Part shown: piece after piece, positions 1 to 8,713 of the stretch
Layout of the letters: every line of letters starts with the position of its first letter
Numbering within the stretch: position 1 is the stretch's first letter
Origin: Pseudomonadales bacterium
Lineage (GTDB): Bacteria; Pseudomonadota; Gammaproteobacteria; Pseudomonadales; UBA5518
Assembly: GCA_022072145.1 (NCBI GenBank)
Contig: JAJVIG010000008.1
Coordinates: forward strand, 1 to 64,000
Direction: 5' to 3'
DNA length: 64,000 nucleotides
Position numbers and translations under genes: made by a program
The notes under the pieces: model-generated
What the model saw: only the letters and a program-made list of their open reading frames with translations
Database searches by the model: none
Told to the model about the DNA's origin: nothing

Positions 1-1142
1 TGGCATGGCGTTTCGCGCTCGCCTGCCGCGCGGCGGTCGGGGCGGACTCGCAGGCGCGGCTGCTGCAGGCGCTCGCCGCCACGCTGCCGGCGCTGGGGCT
101 GGCGGTGGCGGTCGCCGCCAGCGGCTTCCTCGCGCTCGGCGCGCTTCCCCGCCATGGTGCGCTTGGCGTTAGCTGTGCGCTTGGCGTGGTGCTCGGTGCG
201 CTGGTCACGCTGCTGGTGTCCGCCCCTGCCCTGCGTATCGCGACCGACGTGCCGGGCTTGCTGGCGCCCTGGCTGCGTTTGCCCGCCGGCGCGCTCGTGC
301 TGGTGCTCGGCGCGCTCGGGATGGGGCAACTGCTGTTCGCCGACGGACCGCTCGCTCCCGAGCGGCGCGGCACGCCCGAACAGCTGGCGCTGGCGTCGAT
401 GGCGCACGAGTTCGGCGGCATCGAGACGGTGCGCGTGGTGTTGCGCGACCCCTCCGGGCGCGCGGGCGCGGGCAGCGCCAACCCCTGGTTCAGCGTCGCC
501 GGCCTGCAGCGCGTGCGGCAGGTGCACGATGCGTTGCAGGCGCTGGACGGCGTGGCCGGCGTGCGCTCGCTGGCGCTGCTGCAGCAGACGCTGGAGTCGT
601 TGCACGGCCACCCGCCGGAGGAGCGCGAACTCGCCGCGCTGTGGCAGCGGCTGCCGCGGCAGCGGCGCGAGCGCATGATCGGCGCCTACCTGTCGGAAGC
701 GGGCCCCGAGACCTTGCTGATCGCCGGCTGGCGGGCATCGGCGGACGACGCGCCCGCGGTGCGCGAATACGCGCGCCGTATCGAGCGGCAGCTGGTCGCT
801 GAACTCGGCTTCGCGCCGCAGCAGATCGAGGTCCACACCGACGTCGTGCCGGCGCGCAGCGCACGCGAGCCGGCCAACGCGGCCCTGTCGCTCGGGCTGG
901 GTGCCGCCGCCGGCGCGTTGTTCCTGCTGCTGCTCGCGCAGCGCCGGGCCCCGCGCGAGGCGGCGGTCGCCGTGCTCGTGCCGCTGCTCGCGGCGATTGC
1001 AGCCTTCGTGGGTGTACATCTGATGGTGCCGCTCGCGGCGCCGGCCGCGGCGGCAGCGGCCGTGGTGGTATTCGCGCTGGTGGTGTTGGGCGGCGCGCGT
1101 GATGCCGCATCGCGGGACGCTGGCCAGCCGCGGATCGTGTAG
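1..1142 (+). CDS. MMPL/RND-type exporter, C-terminal part (5' end outside window)
   Basis: The frame is open from the window edge, so the start lies upstream. The visible part reads as a membrane stretch, a periplasmic-type domain (about nt 350-870) and then three hydrophobic segments (about nt 890-960, 955-1030 and 1035-1100). The pattern of an Ala/Leu-rich membrane block followed by a domain with a helix like LQRVRQVHDALQALDGV fits the MMPL branch of the RND superfamily, which moves lipids or hydrophobic compounds across the inner membrane by proton motive force. A full second half of such a protein should end with about five or six membrane helices. Here only about three follow the soluble domain, so the C-terminus looks short. 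The substrate is unknown. The family call rests on architecture, not on a single diagnostic motif. Confidence 0.6.
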   Translation, partial: AWRFALACRAAVGADSQARLLQALAATLPALGLAVAVAASGFLALGALPRHGALGVSCALGVVLGALVTLLVSAPALRIATDVPGLLAPWLRLPAGALVLVLGALGMGQLLFADGPLAPERRGTPEQLALASMAHEFGGIETVRVVLRDPSGRAGAGSANPWFSVAGLQRVRQVHDALQALDGVAGVRSLALLQQTLESLHGHPPEERELAALWQRLPRQRRERMIGAYLSEAGPETLLIAGWRASADDAPAVREYARRIERQLVAELGFAPQQIEVHTDVVPARSAREPANAALSLGLGAAAGALFLLLLAQRRAPREAAVAVLVPLLAAIAAFVGVHLMVPLAAPAAAAAAVVVFALVVLGGARDAASRDAGQPRIV

Positions 1143-1177
1143 AGTGGGCCGCGACTCACTCCGCGCGGGAACGTCGC

Positions 1178-2317
1178 ATGCGAACCGAATTCTGCCGCCG
1201 TCTGGGCATCGAGTACCCGATCTTCGCGTTCAGCCACTGCCGTGACGTGGTCGCCGCCGTCTCCCGGGCCGGCGGCATCGGCGTGTTCGGGCTGAACGCG
1301 TACACCGACCCCACCGAGATCCGTGCGCAGCTCGACTGGCTCGATGCCCACATCGGGGATCGACCCTACGGCATCGACGTGGTGATCCCGCAGAAGCACG
1401 AAGGCAAGGGGTCGGGTGTGACCGACATCGCCGCCTTCGAGGCCCTGCTGGCGAAGATGATCCCGGAGGGACACAAGGCGTTCCGGGACCGGGTGCTCGC
1501 GGAGAACGGCGTTCCCGAACTGCCGCCGGACGCCGAACGGATGGGCTTGCTGGGCTGGACCGAGACCAGTGCGGCGCCCGCGCTCGCGGAGGCGCTGCGG
1601 CGCGAGAAATGCGTGCTGGTGGCCAATGCGCTGGGAACGCCGCCGGCCGAGGTGGTGCGACGCCTGCAGGAGAGCGGCAAGCTGGTCGGTGCGCTGTGCG
1701 GCAAGGTGGGGCAGGCGGTGCGCCACCGTGAAGCGGGGCTCGATTTCGTGGTGGCGCAAGGGTCCGAAGGCGGCGGGCACACCGGCGAGACCGGTTCGAT
1801 CGTCGCGTGGCCGCAGATCATCGATGCGGTGGCCCCGTTGCCGGTGCTGTGCGCGGGCGGGATCGCCAACGGGCGCCAGGTGCTCGCGGCGCTAGGCATG
1901 GGCGCGGCCGGAGTGTGGACCGGATCGCTGTGGCTGACGGCGGTCGAGGCGGCCGCGCAGCCGGCCGAGAAGGCGCTGTATTTCAACGCGAGCAGCGAGG
2001 ACACCGTGCGCTCGCGCGCCTGGACCGGCAAGAAGGCGCGCGTGCTGAGGAACGCCTGGACCGACGCCTGGGAACGCCCCGATGCGCCGGAGCCGCTCGG
2101 CATGCCGCTGCAGGGCTTGCTCACCATGGAGGCGATGCAGCGCACCGGTCGCTGCATCGACCGCCCCGGTGCGCAGCGCTGCGCGTTCGCGCCGGTGGGG
2201 CAGGTCGTCGGGATGCTCGAGCGCGAGGAGAGTTGCCGGGACATCGTGGCGCGCCTGGTCCACGAGTACCTCGACGCCCACGAGCGGCTGCAGGGACTGC
2301 TGGACGCCGGGCGCTGA
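1178..2317 (+). CDS. Nitronate monooxygenase / NAD(P)H-dependent flavin oxidoreductase family
   Basis: This 379-residue protein starts with MRTEFCRRLGIEYPIFA, the typical N-terminus of FMN-dependent TIM-barrel enzymes of the nitronate monooxygenase (2-nitropropane dioxygenase) family. It carries the expected GSEGGGHTG phosphate-binding stretch and, further on, LCAGGIANGRQVLAALGMGA, which closes the FMN phosphate site. These cytosolic enzymes oxidise alkyl nitronates or act as NADH:quinone reductases or enoyl reductases; the true substrate cannot be read from sequence. Its start lies 36 bases after the MMPL gene's stop, so the two may be co-transcribed. The next gene runs the other way. Length is normal for the longer members of the family. 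Confidence 0.85.
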   Translation: MRTEFCRRLGIEYPIFAFSHCRDVVAAVSRAGGIGVFGLNAYTDPTEIRAQLDWLDAHIGDRPYGIDVVIPQKHEGKGSGVTDIAAFEALLAKMIPEGHKAFRDRVLAENGVPELPPDAERMGLLGWTETSAAPALAEALRREKCVLVANALGTPPAEVVRRLQESGKLVGALCGKVGQAVRHREAGLDFVVAQGSEGGGHTGETGSIVAWPQIIDAVAPLPVLCAGGIANGRQVLAALGMGAAGVWTGSLWLTAVEAAAQPAEKALYFNASSEDTVRSRAWTGKKARVLRNAWTDAWERPDAPEPLGMPLQGLLTMEAMQRTGRCIDRPGAQRCAFAPVGQVVGMLEREESCRDIVARLVHEYLDAHERLQGLLDAGR

Positions 2318-2326
2318 GCGTCGCAT

Positions 2327-2926
2327 TCAGGCGCGCGCGAGCGCCTGTTCCACCAGCACCAGGCGGTCGTTGCCGAAGTACATGTCGTCGCCGTCGACGA
2401 ACAGCGTCGGCGTGCCGAAGCCGCCGCGCTCGATCAGTTCGTCGGTGTTGCGGCGCAGCCGTGCGCGGATCTGCGGATCCTCGATGCGTTGCAGGAAGTC
2501 GGCGGGGTCGAAGCCGGTGGCTTGCGCGATCCCGGCGATGACCTCGGGTTGCGAGATGTCGGCCAGATCGCCCCAGTAGCGCCGGAACACCGCGCGTGCG
2601 TACGGCACCAGCCGCCCGGCGTCGAGCGCCACCAGCGCGCCGCGCATCGCCTTCACGCTGTTGACCGGGAACACCGGCGGGAAGCCGATCTGCAGTCCGT
2701 AGTGACGCGCCCAGTCCATCAGGTCCTTGTGCATGTACGCGAAGCGGCGCGGATTGGGGTGCGCACGCGCCTCGTACACCTCGGGGTTCACGGCGTTGAA
2801 CACGCCGCCGACCAGGATCGGCCGCCAGTCGATCGCCACGTCGTGGCGTTCGGCGATCGGCTGCACACCCTCGAACGCGAGGTAGGTCCACGGGCTGGAA
2901 CAGTCGAAGAAGAACTCGAGTTTCAT
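2327..2926 (-). CDS. 2-hydroxychromene-2-carboxylate isomerase family protein (DsbA/GST-kappa fold)
   Basis: The 199-residue protein begins MKLEFFFDCSSPWTYLAF. The SPW motif at the end of the first strand is the hallmark of HCCA isomerases and GST-kappa proteins, which use a glutathione-binding thioredoxin fold. Near the C-terminus, FGTPTLFVDGD is the cis-proline loop of the same fold. NahD-type members isomerise 2-hydroxychromene-2-carboxylate in naphthalene breakdown, but most homologues have unknown substrates and no catabolic genes are nearby. I chose the ATG at 2926 because AAAGGAGAG lies a few bases upstream. A longer open frame back to 3121 only translates intergenic repeats and is not credible. 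Confidence 0.85.
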   Translation of the reverse strand: MKLEFFFDCSSPWTYLAFEGVQPIAERHDVAIDWRPILVGGVFNAVNPEVYEARAHPNPRRFAYMHKDLMDWARHYGLQIGFPPVFPVNSVKAMRGALVALDAGRLVPYARAVFRRYWGDLADISQPEVIAGIAQATGFDPADFLQRIEDPQIRARLRRNTDELIERGGFGTPTLFVDGDDMYFGNDRLVLVEQALARA

Positions 2927-2994
2927 CGCGCACTCTCCTTTGTCCGGTCGTTGGCACTTTCGCACGGCAGGGGGGGTGCGCGACAGCCTCCTGC

Positions 2995-3220
2995 GGTCCC
3001 ACCTGTGTTCGTGCAGGTCCGGGCCGTGCCCGGACCTGTTCGGCCACAGGCCGAACCTGCGCGGACATATGCTCGTTCGGCCACAGGCCGAACCTACGCG
3101 GACATATGCTCGTTCGGCCACAGGCCGAACCTACGAGGGCACGTCCGACGGCATGCGCGCTGCGTAGATCCGGGCTGTGCCCGGACATTTGTGCAAACCA
3201 CGTTCGGCCACAGGCCGAAC
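2995..3220. repeat. Cluster of REP-like hairpins (types A and B) between two minus-strand genes
   Basis: Type A elements (GTTCGGCC-ACA-GGCCGAAC, 8-bp arms) lie at 3038-3056, 3075-3093, 3112-3130 and 3202-3220. Type B elements (GTCCGGGC-TGT-GCCCGGAC and variants) lie at 3017-3035 and, slightly decayed, at 3168-3186. Two of the A elements sit in a 37-bp direct repeat (3061-3097 and 3098-3134). The last A element touches the TAG stop of the DedA gene. No gene is present between 2927 and 3220; the open frames here are translations of the palindromes. Confidence 0.9.
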
Positions 3221-3838
3221 CTACGTGCGGGTGCGGCGGCGGATCCACCAGACCAGGCCGCCGGCAGCCGCCAGCGACACCAGCACACCGGCCACGATCT
3301 CCGGCGCCGCGAGACGCGTCTCGACGGCGGCACCGAGCACATGCCCCGGCGCGATGTAGACCGGCGCCCAGACCAGCGCCGACAGCACGTTGATCAGGAA
3401 GAAGGTCGGCGTGTGCATGTTCGCCATGCCCGCTACCAGTGGTATCACCGGCCGGATCGGCCCGACAAACCGCCCGATCGCGACACTCATCGGACCGTGG
3501 CGCGCGAAGAAACGCTCGCTGTTCGCAATCCAGTCCGGGTGCGTGCGGAACGGCCAGGCGCGCTTGATGTCCTGGTGGAACACCCGTCCGAGCAGGAAAC
3601 TGACGCCGTCGCCGACCACTGCGCCGGCGAAGGCCGCGCCGAGGCTGGCCGGCAAACTCAGGGTGCCGGTACCGGCGACGAACGAGGCCGCTCCGAGCAG
3701 TGCCACCCCGGGCACCGCGATGCCGACGATCGCGACGCTCTCGGCGAAGGCGATCAGCGCGATCGCCGCCGCGACCCAGGCAGGATTCTGCAGCAGCCAG
3801 TGCTGCAGTGCGGCGGCGTCGGCGAAGGGAAACGGCAT
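3221..3838 (-). CDS. DedA family membrane protein
   Basis: This is a 205-residue polytopic protein. After a short amphipathic start it shows a hydrophobic segment ([19 protein letters not shown]) carrying the E-S-x-x-x-x-G-x-x-x-P pattern of DedA proteins, then [10 protein letters not shown], and then the conserved [20 protein letters not shown] block, with two more membrane helices at the end. DedA/SNARE-associated proteins act in the inner membrane. Several members flip undecaprenyl phosphate or other lipids and support membrane energetics. The ATG at 3838 fits the usual length of about 200 residues; no strong ribosome site is visible. Its TAG stop is the edge of a type A repeat. Upstream lies the divergent proA gene. 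Confidence 0.85.
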   Translation of the reverse strand: MPFPFADAAALQHWLLQNPAWVAAAIALIAFAESVAIVGIAVPGVALLGAASFVAGTGTLSLPASLGAAFAGAVVGDGVSFLLGRVFHQDIKRAWPFRTHPDWIANSERFFARHGPMSVAIGRFVGPIRPVIPLVAGMANMHTPTFFLINVLSALVWAPVYIAPGHVLGAAVETRLAAPEIVAGVLVSLAAAGGLVWWIRRRTRT

Positions 3839-3917
3839 CGGGCGGGCAGCGGATCCGGTGATGGTGCATTGGCATTTCCCCACCGCGGCCGCGGGTGCGG
3901 TCGGCGGGGGGCGTCGA

Positions 3918-3923
3918 TATAAT
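3918..3923 (+). promoter_or_regulatory. Candidate -10 box for proA
   Basis: A perfect TATAAT lies 61 bases before the proA start in an otherwise very GC-rich stretch. I see no good -35 hexamer at the usual distance, so this is a suggestion only. Confidence 0.4.
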
Positions 3924-3983
3924 GCCATGCGAGCGCGCCGCCGCCGGCGCGCGGGATTTTTCCACACCGCAGCGGGACAGCGC

Positions 3984-5240
3984 ATGGATATCGGGTCGTA
4001 CATGGCCGAAGTGGGCCGCGAGGCGCGCGCCGCCTCGCGGCTGATGGCGCGTGCCACCACGCAGGCCAGGAACACCGCGCTCGCCGGGGCCGCGGCGGCG
4101 ATCGCGGCGCAGCGTGGCGCCATCGCGGCCGCCAATGCCGACGACATGGAGCGCGCCGCCGCGCAGGGGCTGGATGCGGCGGCGCTCGATCGCCTGCAAC
4201 TAACCGACGCGCGCATCGACGCGATGATCGAGGGGCTCGGCCAGGTCGCGGCGTTGCCGGACCCGGTCGGTGCGATCACCGACCTCGCATTCCGGCCGAG
4301 CGGCATCCAGGTCGGGCGCATGCGCGTGCCGCTCGGCGTGGTCGGCATCATCTACGAATCGCGCCCCAACGTGACGGCCGATGCCGCCAGCCTGTGCCTG
4401 AAGTCGGGCAACGCGGCGATCCTGCGCGGGGGCTCCGAGTCGCTGGAATCGAACCGCGCGATCGCCGCCTGCATGCACGCCGGCCTGCGCGCGGCGGGCC
4501 TGCCGGAGCGCGCGCTGCAGGTGATCGCCACGCCGGACCGGGCGGCGGTGGGCCACCTGATCACGATGCCGGAATACGTCGACGTGATCGTGCCGCGGGG
4601 CGGCAAGGGGCTGATCGAGCGCATCTCGGCCGAGGCGCGCATCCCGGTCATCAAGCACCTCGACGGCATCTGCCACGTGTACATCGACGACGCCGCGGAT
4701 CCGGACAAGGCCTTCGCGGTGGCACTCAACGCGAAGACGCAGCGCTACGGCACCTGCAACACGATGGAGACGCTGCTGGTCGCCGCGGGTGCGCCGGCCG
4801 GGATCCTCGAGCGCCTCGCGGCCGCGTATCGCGAGCGCGGCGTCGAACTGCGCGGGTGCCCGCGCGCACTCGAGCGGTTGCCGGAGGCGGTTCCCGCCAG
4901 CGAGGAGGACTGGGCGACCGAATACCTCGCGCCGATCCTCTCGGTGCGCCTGGTCGACGGCCTCGACGAGGCGATCGAACACATCGCGCGCTACGGCTCG
5001 CAGCACACCGACGCGATCGTGACCGAGGACTACTCGCGTGCGATGCGTTTCCTGCGCGAGGTCGACTCGAGCTCGGTGATGGTCAACGCCTCGACGCGCT
5101 TCGCCGACGGTTTCGAGTACGGCCTCGGCGCCGAGGTGGGCATTTCCACCGACAAGTTCCACGCGCGTGGACCGGTGGGCCTCGAGGGGCTCACCTCGCA
5201 GAAGTTCGTCGTGCTGGGCAGCGGGCATGTGCGAGGCTGA
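3984..5240 (+). CDS. proA: Gamma-glutamyl phosphate reductase (proline biosynthesis)
   Basis: The 418-residue product is the second enzyme of proline synthesis: it reduces gamma-glutamyl phosphate to glutamate semialdehyde with NADPH in the cytosol. The family signature is clear. It includes [18 protein letters not shown], the C-L-K-S-G-N-A stretch, and the catalytic cysteine (about residue 258) in [13 protein letters not shown]. The C-terminus keeps [11 protein letters not shown]. The length equals that of E. coli ProA (417). The ATG at 3984 is supported by this length; in-frame codons upstream would add an arginine-rich tail. It heads a plus-strand run into nadD, 18 bases downstream, as in Pseudomonas. 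Confidence 0.97.
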   Translation: MDIGSYMAEVGREARAASRLMARATTQARNTALAGAAAAIAAQRGAIAAANADDMERAAAQGLDAAALDRLQLTDARIDAMIEGLGQVAALPDPVGAITDLAFRPSGIQVGRMRVPLGVVGIIYESRPNVTADAASLCLKSGNAAILRGGSESLESNRAIAACMHAGLRAAGLPERALQVIATPDRAAVGHLITMPEYVDVIVPRGGKGLIERISAEARIPVIKHLDGICHVYIDDAADPDKAFAVALNAKTQRYGTCNTMETLLVAAGAPAGILERLAAAYRERGVELRGCPRALERLPEAVPASEEDWATEYLAPILSVRLVDGLDEAIEHIARYGSQHTDAIVTEDYSRAMRFLREVDSSSVMVNASTRFADGFEYGLGAEVGISTDKFHARGPVGLEGLTSQKFVVLGSGHVRG

Positions 5241-5258
5241 GGCCGTGCGGAGCACGGC

Positions 5259-5939
5259 ATGAGTGCTGCCGCGTTCCGTCGCATCGGCGTCTTCGGCGGT
5301 ACCTTCGACCCGGTCCACAACGGGCACCTGCGCACCGCGCTCGAGGTGGGCGAGCTGCTCGCGCTCGACGAGCTGCGCCTGGTCCCGGCCAGCGTGCCGC
5401 CGCATCGTGACGCGCCGGTAGCCACCGGCGCCGAGCGGCTGCGCATGCTGCAACTCGCCGCCGACGCCAATCCGGGTTTCGTCGTCGACGACCTCGAACT
5501 GGTGCGTGGCGGCGCCTCGTACACCATCGAGACGCTGCGCGCGGTGCGCGCCGAGGCGGGGCCGCAGGCACGGCTGTGCCTGGTCGTCGGCCTGGACGCG
5601 TTCGCGCAGATCCACACCTGGAAGGACTGGCCGCAACTCACCGACCACGCGCACGTCGTCGTCGTGCAGCGCCCCGGTGCCGCGCTGGGGCTGACGGGAG
5701 ACGCAGCGGACTGGGCGGCGCAGCGCCTCGCGACCGACCCGCTGAGCGTGCTCGCGGCGGCGCCGTGCGGTGCGGTGCTCAGACTCGAGCTCACGCAGCT
5801 CGCGATCTCGGCCACGCAGATCCGCGCGCTGCTCGCCGAGCACCGCTCGCCGCGTTACCTGCTGCCCGACGCGGTACTCGACTACATCCGCGAAAACCGC
5901 ATCTACGACTGCGTCGACACGCACCCGGGAGACCGATGA
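5259..5939 (+). CDS. nadD: Nicotinate-nucleotide adenylyltransferase
   Basis: The 226-residue protein joins nicotinate mononucleotide and ATP into deamido-NAD, an essential step of NAD synthesis in the cytosol. The nucleotidyltransferase motif [11 protein letters not shown] lies at residues 13-23 and holds the HxGH active-site histidines. The second motif, [10 protein letters not shown] near the C-terminus, binds ATP phosphates. Its stop overlaps the rsfS start (ATGA), which suggests translational coupling. Length and neighbours are those expected for the family. Confidence 0.96.
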   Translation: MSAAAFRRIGVFGGTFDPVHNGHLRTALEVGELLALDELRLVPASVPPHRDAPVATGAERLRMLQLAADANPGFVVDDLELVRGGASYTIETLRAVRAEAGPQARLCLVVGLDAFAQIHTWKDWPQLTDHAHVVVVQRPGAALGLTGDAADWAAQRLATDPLSVLAAAPCGAVLRLELTQLAISATQIRALLAEHRSPRYLLPDAVLDYIRENRIYDCVDTHPGDR

Positions 5940-6280
5940 GCACACTGGATTCCGCCGCGCTGGCGCAGATCGCCGTGCGCGCGATCGAGGACCTGAAGGG
6001 CCGCGACATCGTCGAACTCGATGTGCGTGCGCTCACCGACGTGATGGACCGGATCGTGATCGCCACCGGCACCTCGTCGCGCCACGTGAAGTCGATCGCC
6101 GACAACGTGCGCGAGGAGATGCGCAAGGCCGGGGAGCGACCGATCGGCGTCGAGGGCATCGATGTCGGCGAGTGGGTGCTGCTCGACTTCGGTGCGCTGG
6201 TGGTGCACGTGATGGGTGCCGAGCCGCGGCGTTTCTACGCGCTGGAGAAACTCTGGTCGGAACTCGCGGAGCCGCGCTGA
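5936..6280 (+). CDS. rsfS: Ribosomal silencing factor RsfS
   Basis: This is a 114-residue protein of the RsfS/YbeB/Iojap family. It binds ribosomal protein uL14 on the 50S subunit and blocks joining with the 30S subunit during starvation. The block [20 protein letters not shown], followed by [15 protein letters not shown] and a C-terminal [10 protein letters not shown], is the family core. The ATG overlaps the nadD stop by four bases and its own TGA overlaps the rlmH ATG, so three genes are coupled in a row. Confidence 0.95.
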   Translation: MSTLDSAALAQIAVRAIEDLKGRDIVELDVRALTDVMDRIVIATGTSSRHVKSIADNVREEMRKAGERPIGVEGIDVGEWVLLDFGALVVHVMGAEPRRFYALEKLWSELAEPR

Positions 6281-6741
6281 TGGCCGCGCGCCTGCGCATC
6301 CTCGCGGTCGGGACCCGCATGCCCGGCTGGGTCCAGCAGGGCTTCGAGGACTACCGCAAGCGCCTGCCGCGCGACTGCGCGGTGGAGCTGCGCGAAGTGC
6401 CGCTGTCGCGGCGCGAGGGCGCGCGCGCGGTGCTCGAGGAAGGCGAGGCACTGCTGGCCGCGCTGCATCCGGAAGAACGCGTCATCGCGCTCGAGGTGGA
6501 CGGCGAGGACTGGAGCACCGCTGACCTGGCCGCGCGCCTGCGCGGCTGGCGTGACGACGGCAGTCGCGTGGCCTTCCTGATCGGCGGACCCGACGGTCTC
6601 GCCGAGGCCTGCCGCGCGCGGGCCGCGCGGCGCTGGTCGCTGTCGCGGCTCACGCTGCCGCACCCGCTGGTGCGCATCGTGCTGATCGAGCAACTCTACC
6701 GCGCGTGGAGCATCCTCGGCGGCCATCCCTATCACCGTTGA
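6280..6741 (+). CDS. rlmH: 23S rRNA (pseudouridine1915-N3)-methyltransferase
   Basis: The 153-residue SPOUT-fold enzyme methylates pseudouridine 1915 in helix 69 of 23S rRNA, using S-adenosylmethionine. The knotted SAM site is seen as [10 protein letters not shown], and the protein ends in the family's invariant ILGGHPYHR tail. The order rsfS-rlmH-mrdA-rodA is widely conserved. It starts at the ATGA overlap with rsfS and stops nine bases before mrdA. Confidence 0.96.
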   Translation: MAARLRILAVGTRMPGWVQQGFEDYRKRLPRDCAVELREVPLSRREGARAVLEEGEALLAALHPEERVIALEVDGEDWSTADLAARLRGWRDDGSRVAFLIGGPDGLAEACRARAARRWSLSRLTLPHPLVRIVLIEQLYRAWSILGGHPYHR

Positions 6742-6750
6742 GCGCGCGCG

Positions 6751-8712
6751 ATGGCCGAACGGCTGGCGATCAAGGACACGCTGACCGAGATGCGCATCTT
6801 CAGCAAGCGCGTCGTGGCCGCGGGCGCCGCCGTGCTGCTGCTGGCGGCGCTGCTGCTCGGGCGTTACTTCCAGCTGCAGATCGTCGAGCACGAACAGTAC
6901 CGTACCGCCTCCGACCGCAACCGCATTCACGCGCGTGCGGTGCCGCCGCGCCGTGGGCTGATCTTCGACCGCGCCGGCACCGTGCTGGCGGACAACCGCC
7001 CCACCTTCAACCTCGTCGTGACGCGCGAGCGCAGCGGCGACCTCGACGCGATGCTCGCCGAAGTGCGCAGCGCGATCACGGTGTCCGCGGACGACGAGCA
7101 GCGTTTTCGCCGCCAGCTCGCGCGCCAGCTGCCGTTCGAGGCCGTGCCGCTCAGGTTCGATCTGGGTGCCGAGGAGATCGCGCGGCTCGCCGTCAACCGC
7201 CATCTGCTGCCCGGGGTCGAGGTCGAGGCCGAGCTGGTGCGCCACTATCCGTTCGGCGACCTGCTCGCGCACGCGGTCGGCTACGTGGGGCGCATCAACG
7301 AACAGGAGCTGGCCGGGATCGACCGCGTCGATTACAGCGGCACGCACCTGATCGGCAAGAACGGGATCGAGAAATTCTACGAGGACCTCCTGCACGGCAG
7401 CGTGGGCTACGAGAACGTCGAGACCGACGCGCGTGGACGCGCGCTGCGCGTGCTCGACCACACCGACCCGGTGCGCGGCGCCGATCTCACGCTGTCGCTC
7501 GATCTGCGCGTGCAGCGTGTCGCCTACGAGGCGCTCGGTGCCGAGCTTGGCGCGGTGGTCGCGATCGACCCGCGCGACGGATCGGTGATCGCGATCGCCA
7601 GCGCGCCGAGCTTCGACCCGAATCCCTTCGTCTCCGGCATCGGCGTGGCGGACTACGCGCGGTTGCGCGACTCGCCGGACCGCCCGCTGCTGAACCGCAC
7701 CATGCAGGGGCAGTATCCGCCGGGCTCGACGCTGAAGCCGATGTACGCGCTCGCCGGCCTGCATTACGGCATCAACACGCCGGAGCGCACGGTGCGTGAC
7801 CCCGGCTGGTACCGCCTGAACGGCCAGGGCCGGCGCTACCGCGACTGGAAGAAGTGGGGGCACGGCTGGGCGGTGGACCTGCATACGGCCGTCGAGCAGT
7901 CCTGCGACGTGTATTTCTACGACCTCGCGCACCGGCTCGGCATCCAGCGCCTGCACGACTTCTCGGTGCGCTTCGGCTTCGGCGCGCCGACCGGCGTCGA
8001 CCAGACCAGCGAGCGCTCTGGCGTGATGCCCTCCGACGCCTGGAAGCGCAAGGCGCTGGGCCAGCCGTGGTATCCCGGCGAAACGCTGAGCGCGGGCATC
8101 GGCCAGGGCTATGTACTGGCGACGCCGATGCAACTCGCGCAGATGACCGCCACGCTGGCCAACCGCGGCCGCCTGTACCGGCCGCGGCTGCTCGCTGCGA
8201 TCGACGGCAAACCGGTCGAGCCGGAACTGCTGGGAACCGTCGAGGTGGCCGACCCGGCGTACTGGGACGTGGTGCAGCGTTCGATGGAGGCGGTGGTGCA
8301 CAGTCCGCGCGGCACCGCCAAGATCATCGCGCCGGGCATCGGCTATCGGGTCGCGGGCAAGACCGGCACCGCGCAGGTGGTCGGTATCGCGCAGAACGCC
8401 ACCTACAACGCCGCGGCGCTGGCCAAGACCCAGCGCGACCACGCGCTGTTCGTCGCCTTCGCGCCGGCGGAGGACCCGCGCATCGCGGTGGCCGTGATCG
8501 TCGAGAACGGCGAGCACGGCAGTTCGACCGCGGCACCCGTGGCGCGCAAGGTGATGGATGCGTATCTCCTGCCGCCGGCCCCCCCGGTTGCGCCACCGGC
8601 GCCGGAGCCCACGCCGCCGGCAGACGTGCCACCGGCGCCGGAGCCCACGCCGCCGGCGGACGCGCCACCGGCGCCGAATACGCTCGCGCTGCGCACGGCG
8701 GGGGAGGACTGA
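6751..8712 (+). CDS. mrdA: Penicillin-binding protein 2 (elongation transpeptidase)
   Basis: The 653-residue protein cross-links peptidoglycan during side-wall growth as partner of RodA in the elongasome. It has one N-terminal membrane anchor (about residues 25-45), then a non-catalytic pedestal with VPPRRGLIFDRAG, and a transpeptidase domain. The catalytic triad motifs are present: S326-T-L-K329, S384-C-D and K537-T-G. The start agrees with E. coli PBP2 in placing a short cytosolic tail before the anchor. Unusual here is the C-terminal tail after residue 605, a proline-rich low-complexity stretch with PEPTPPAD repeated twice. Usual PBP2 proteins end soon after the transpeptidase domain. Confidence 0.96.
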   Translation: MAERLAIKDTLTEMRIFSKRVVAAGAAVLLLAALLLGRYFQLQIVEHEQYRTASDRNRIHARAVPPRRGLIFDRAGTVLADNRPTFNLVVTRERSGDLDAMLAEVRSAITVSADDEQRFRRQLARQLPFEAVPLRFDLGAEEIARLAVNRHLLPGVEVEAELVRHYPFGDLLAHAVGYVGRINEQELAGIDRVDYSGTHLIGKNGIEKFYEDLLHGSVGYENVETDARGRALRVLDHTDPVRGADLTLSLDLRVQRVAYEALGAELGAVVAIDPRDGSVIAIASAPSFDPNPFVSGIGVADYARLRDSPDRPLLNRTMQGQYPPGSTLKPMYALAGLHYGINTPERTVRDPGWYRLNGQGRRYRDWKKWGHGWAVDLHTAVEQSCDVYFYDLAHRLGIQRLHDFSVRFGFGAPTGVDQTSERSGVMPSDAWKRKALGQPWYPGETLSAGIGQGYVLATPMQLAQMTATLANRGRLYRPRLLAAIDGKPVEPELLGTVEVADPAYWDVVQRSMEAVVHSPRGTAKIIAPGIGYRVAGKTGTAQVVGIAQNATYNAAALAKTQRDHALFVAFAPAEDPRIAVAVIVENGEHGSSTAAPVARKVMDAYLLPPAPPVAPPAPEPTPPADVPPAPEPTPPADAPPAPNTLALRTAGED

Positions 8713-8713
8713 G

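Noticed and set aside
2927-3121. N-terminal extension of the HCCA isomerase-like protein
   Set aside because: The extra residues are translated from type A/B hairpins. A ribosome site directly before ATG 2926 and the family's N-terminus support the short form.
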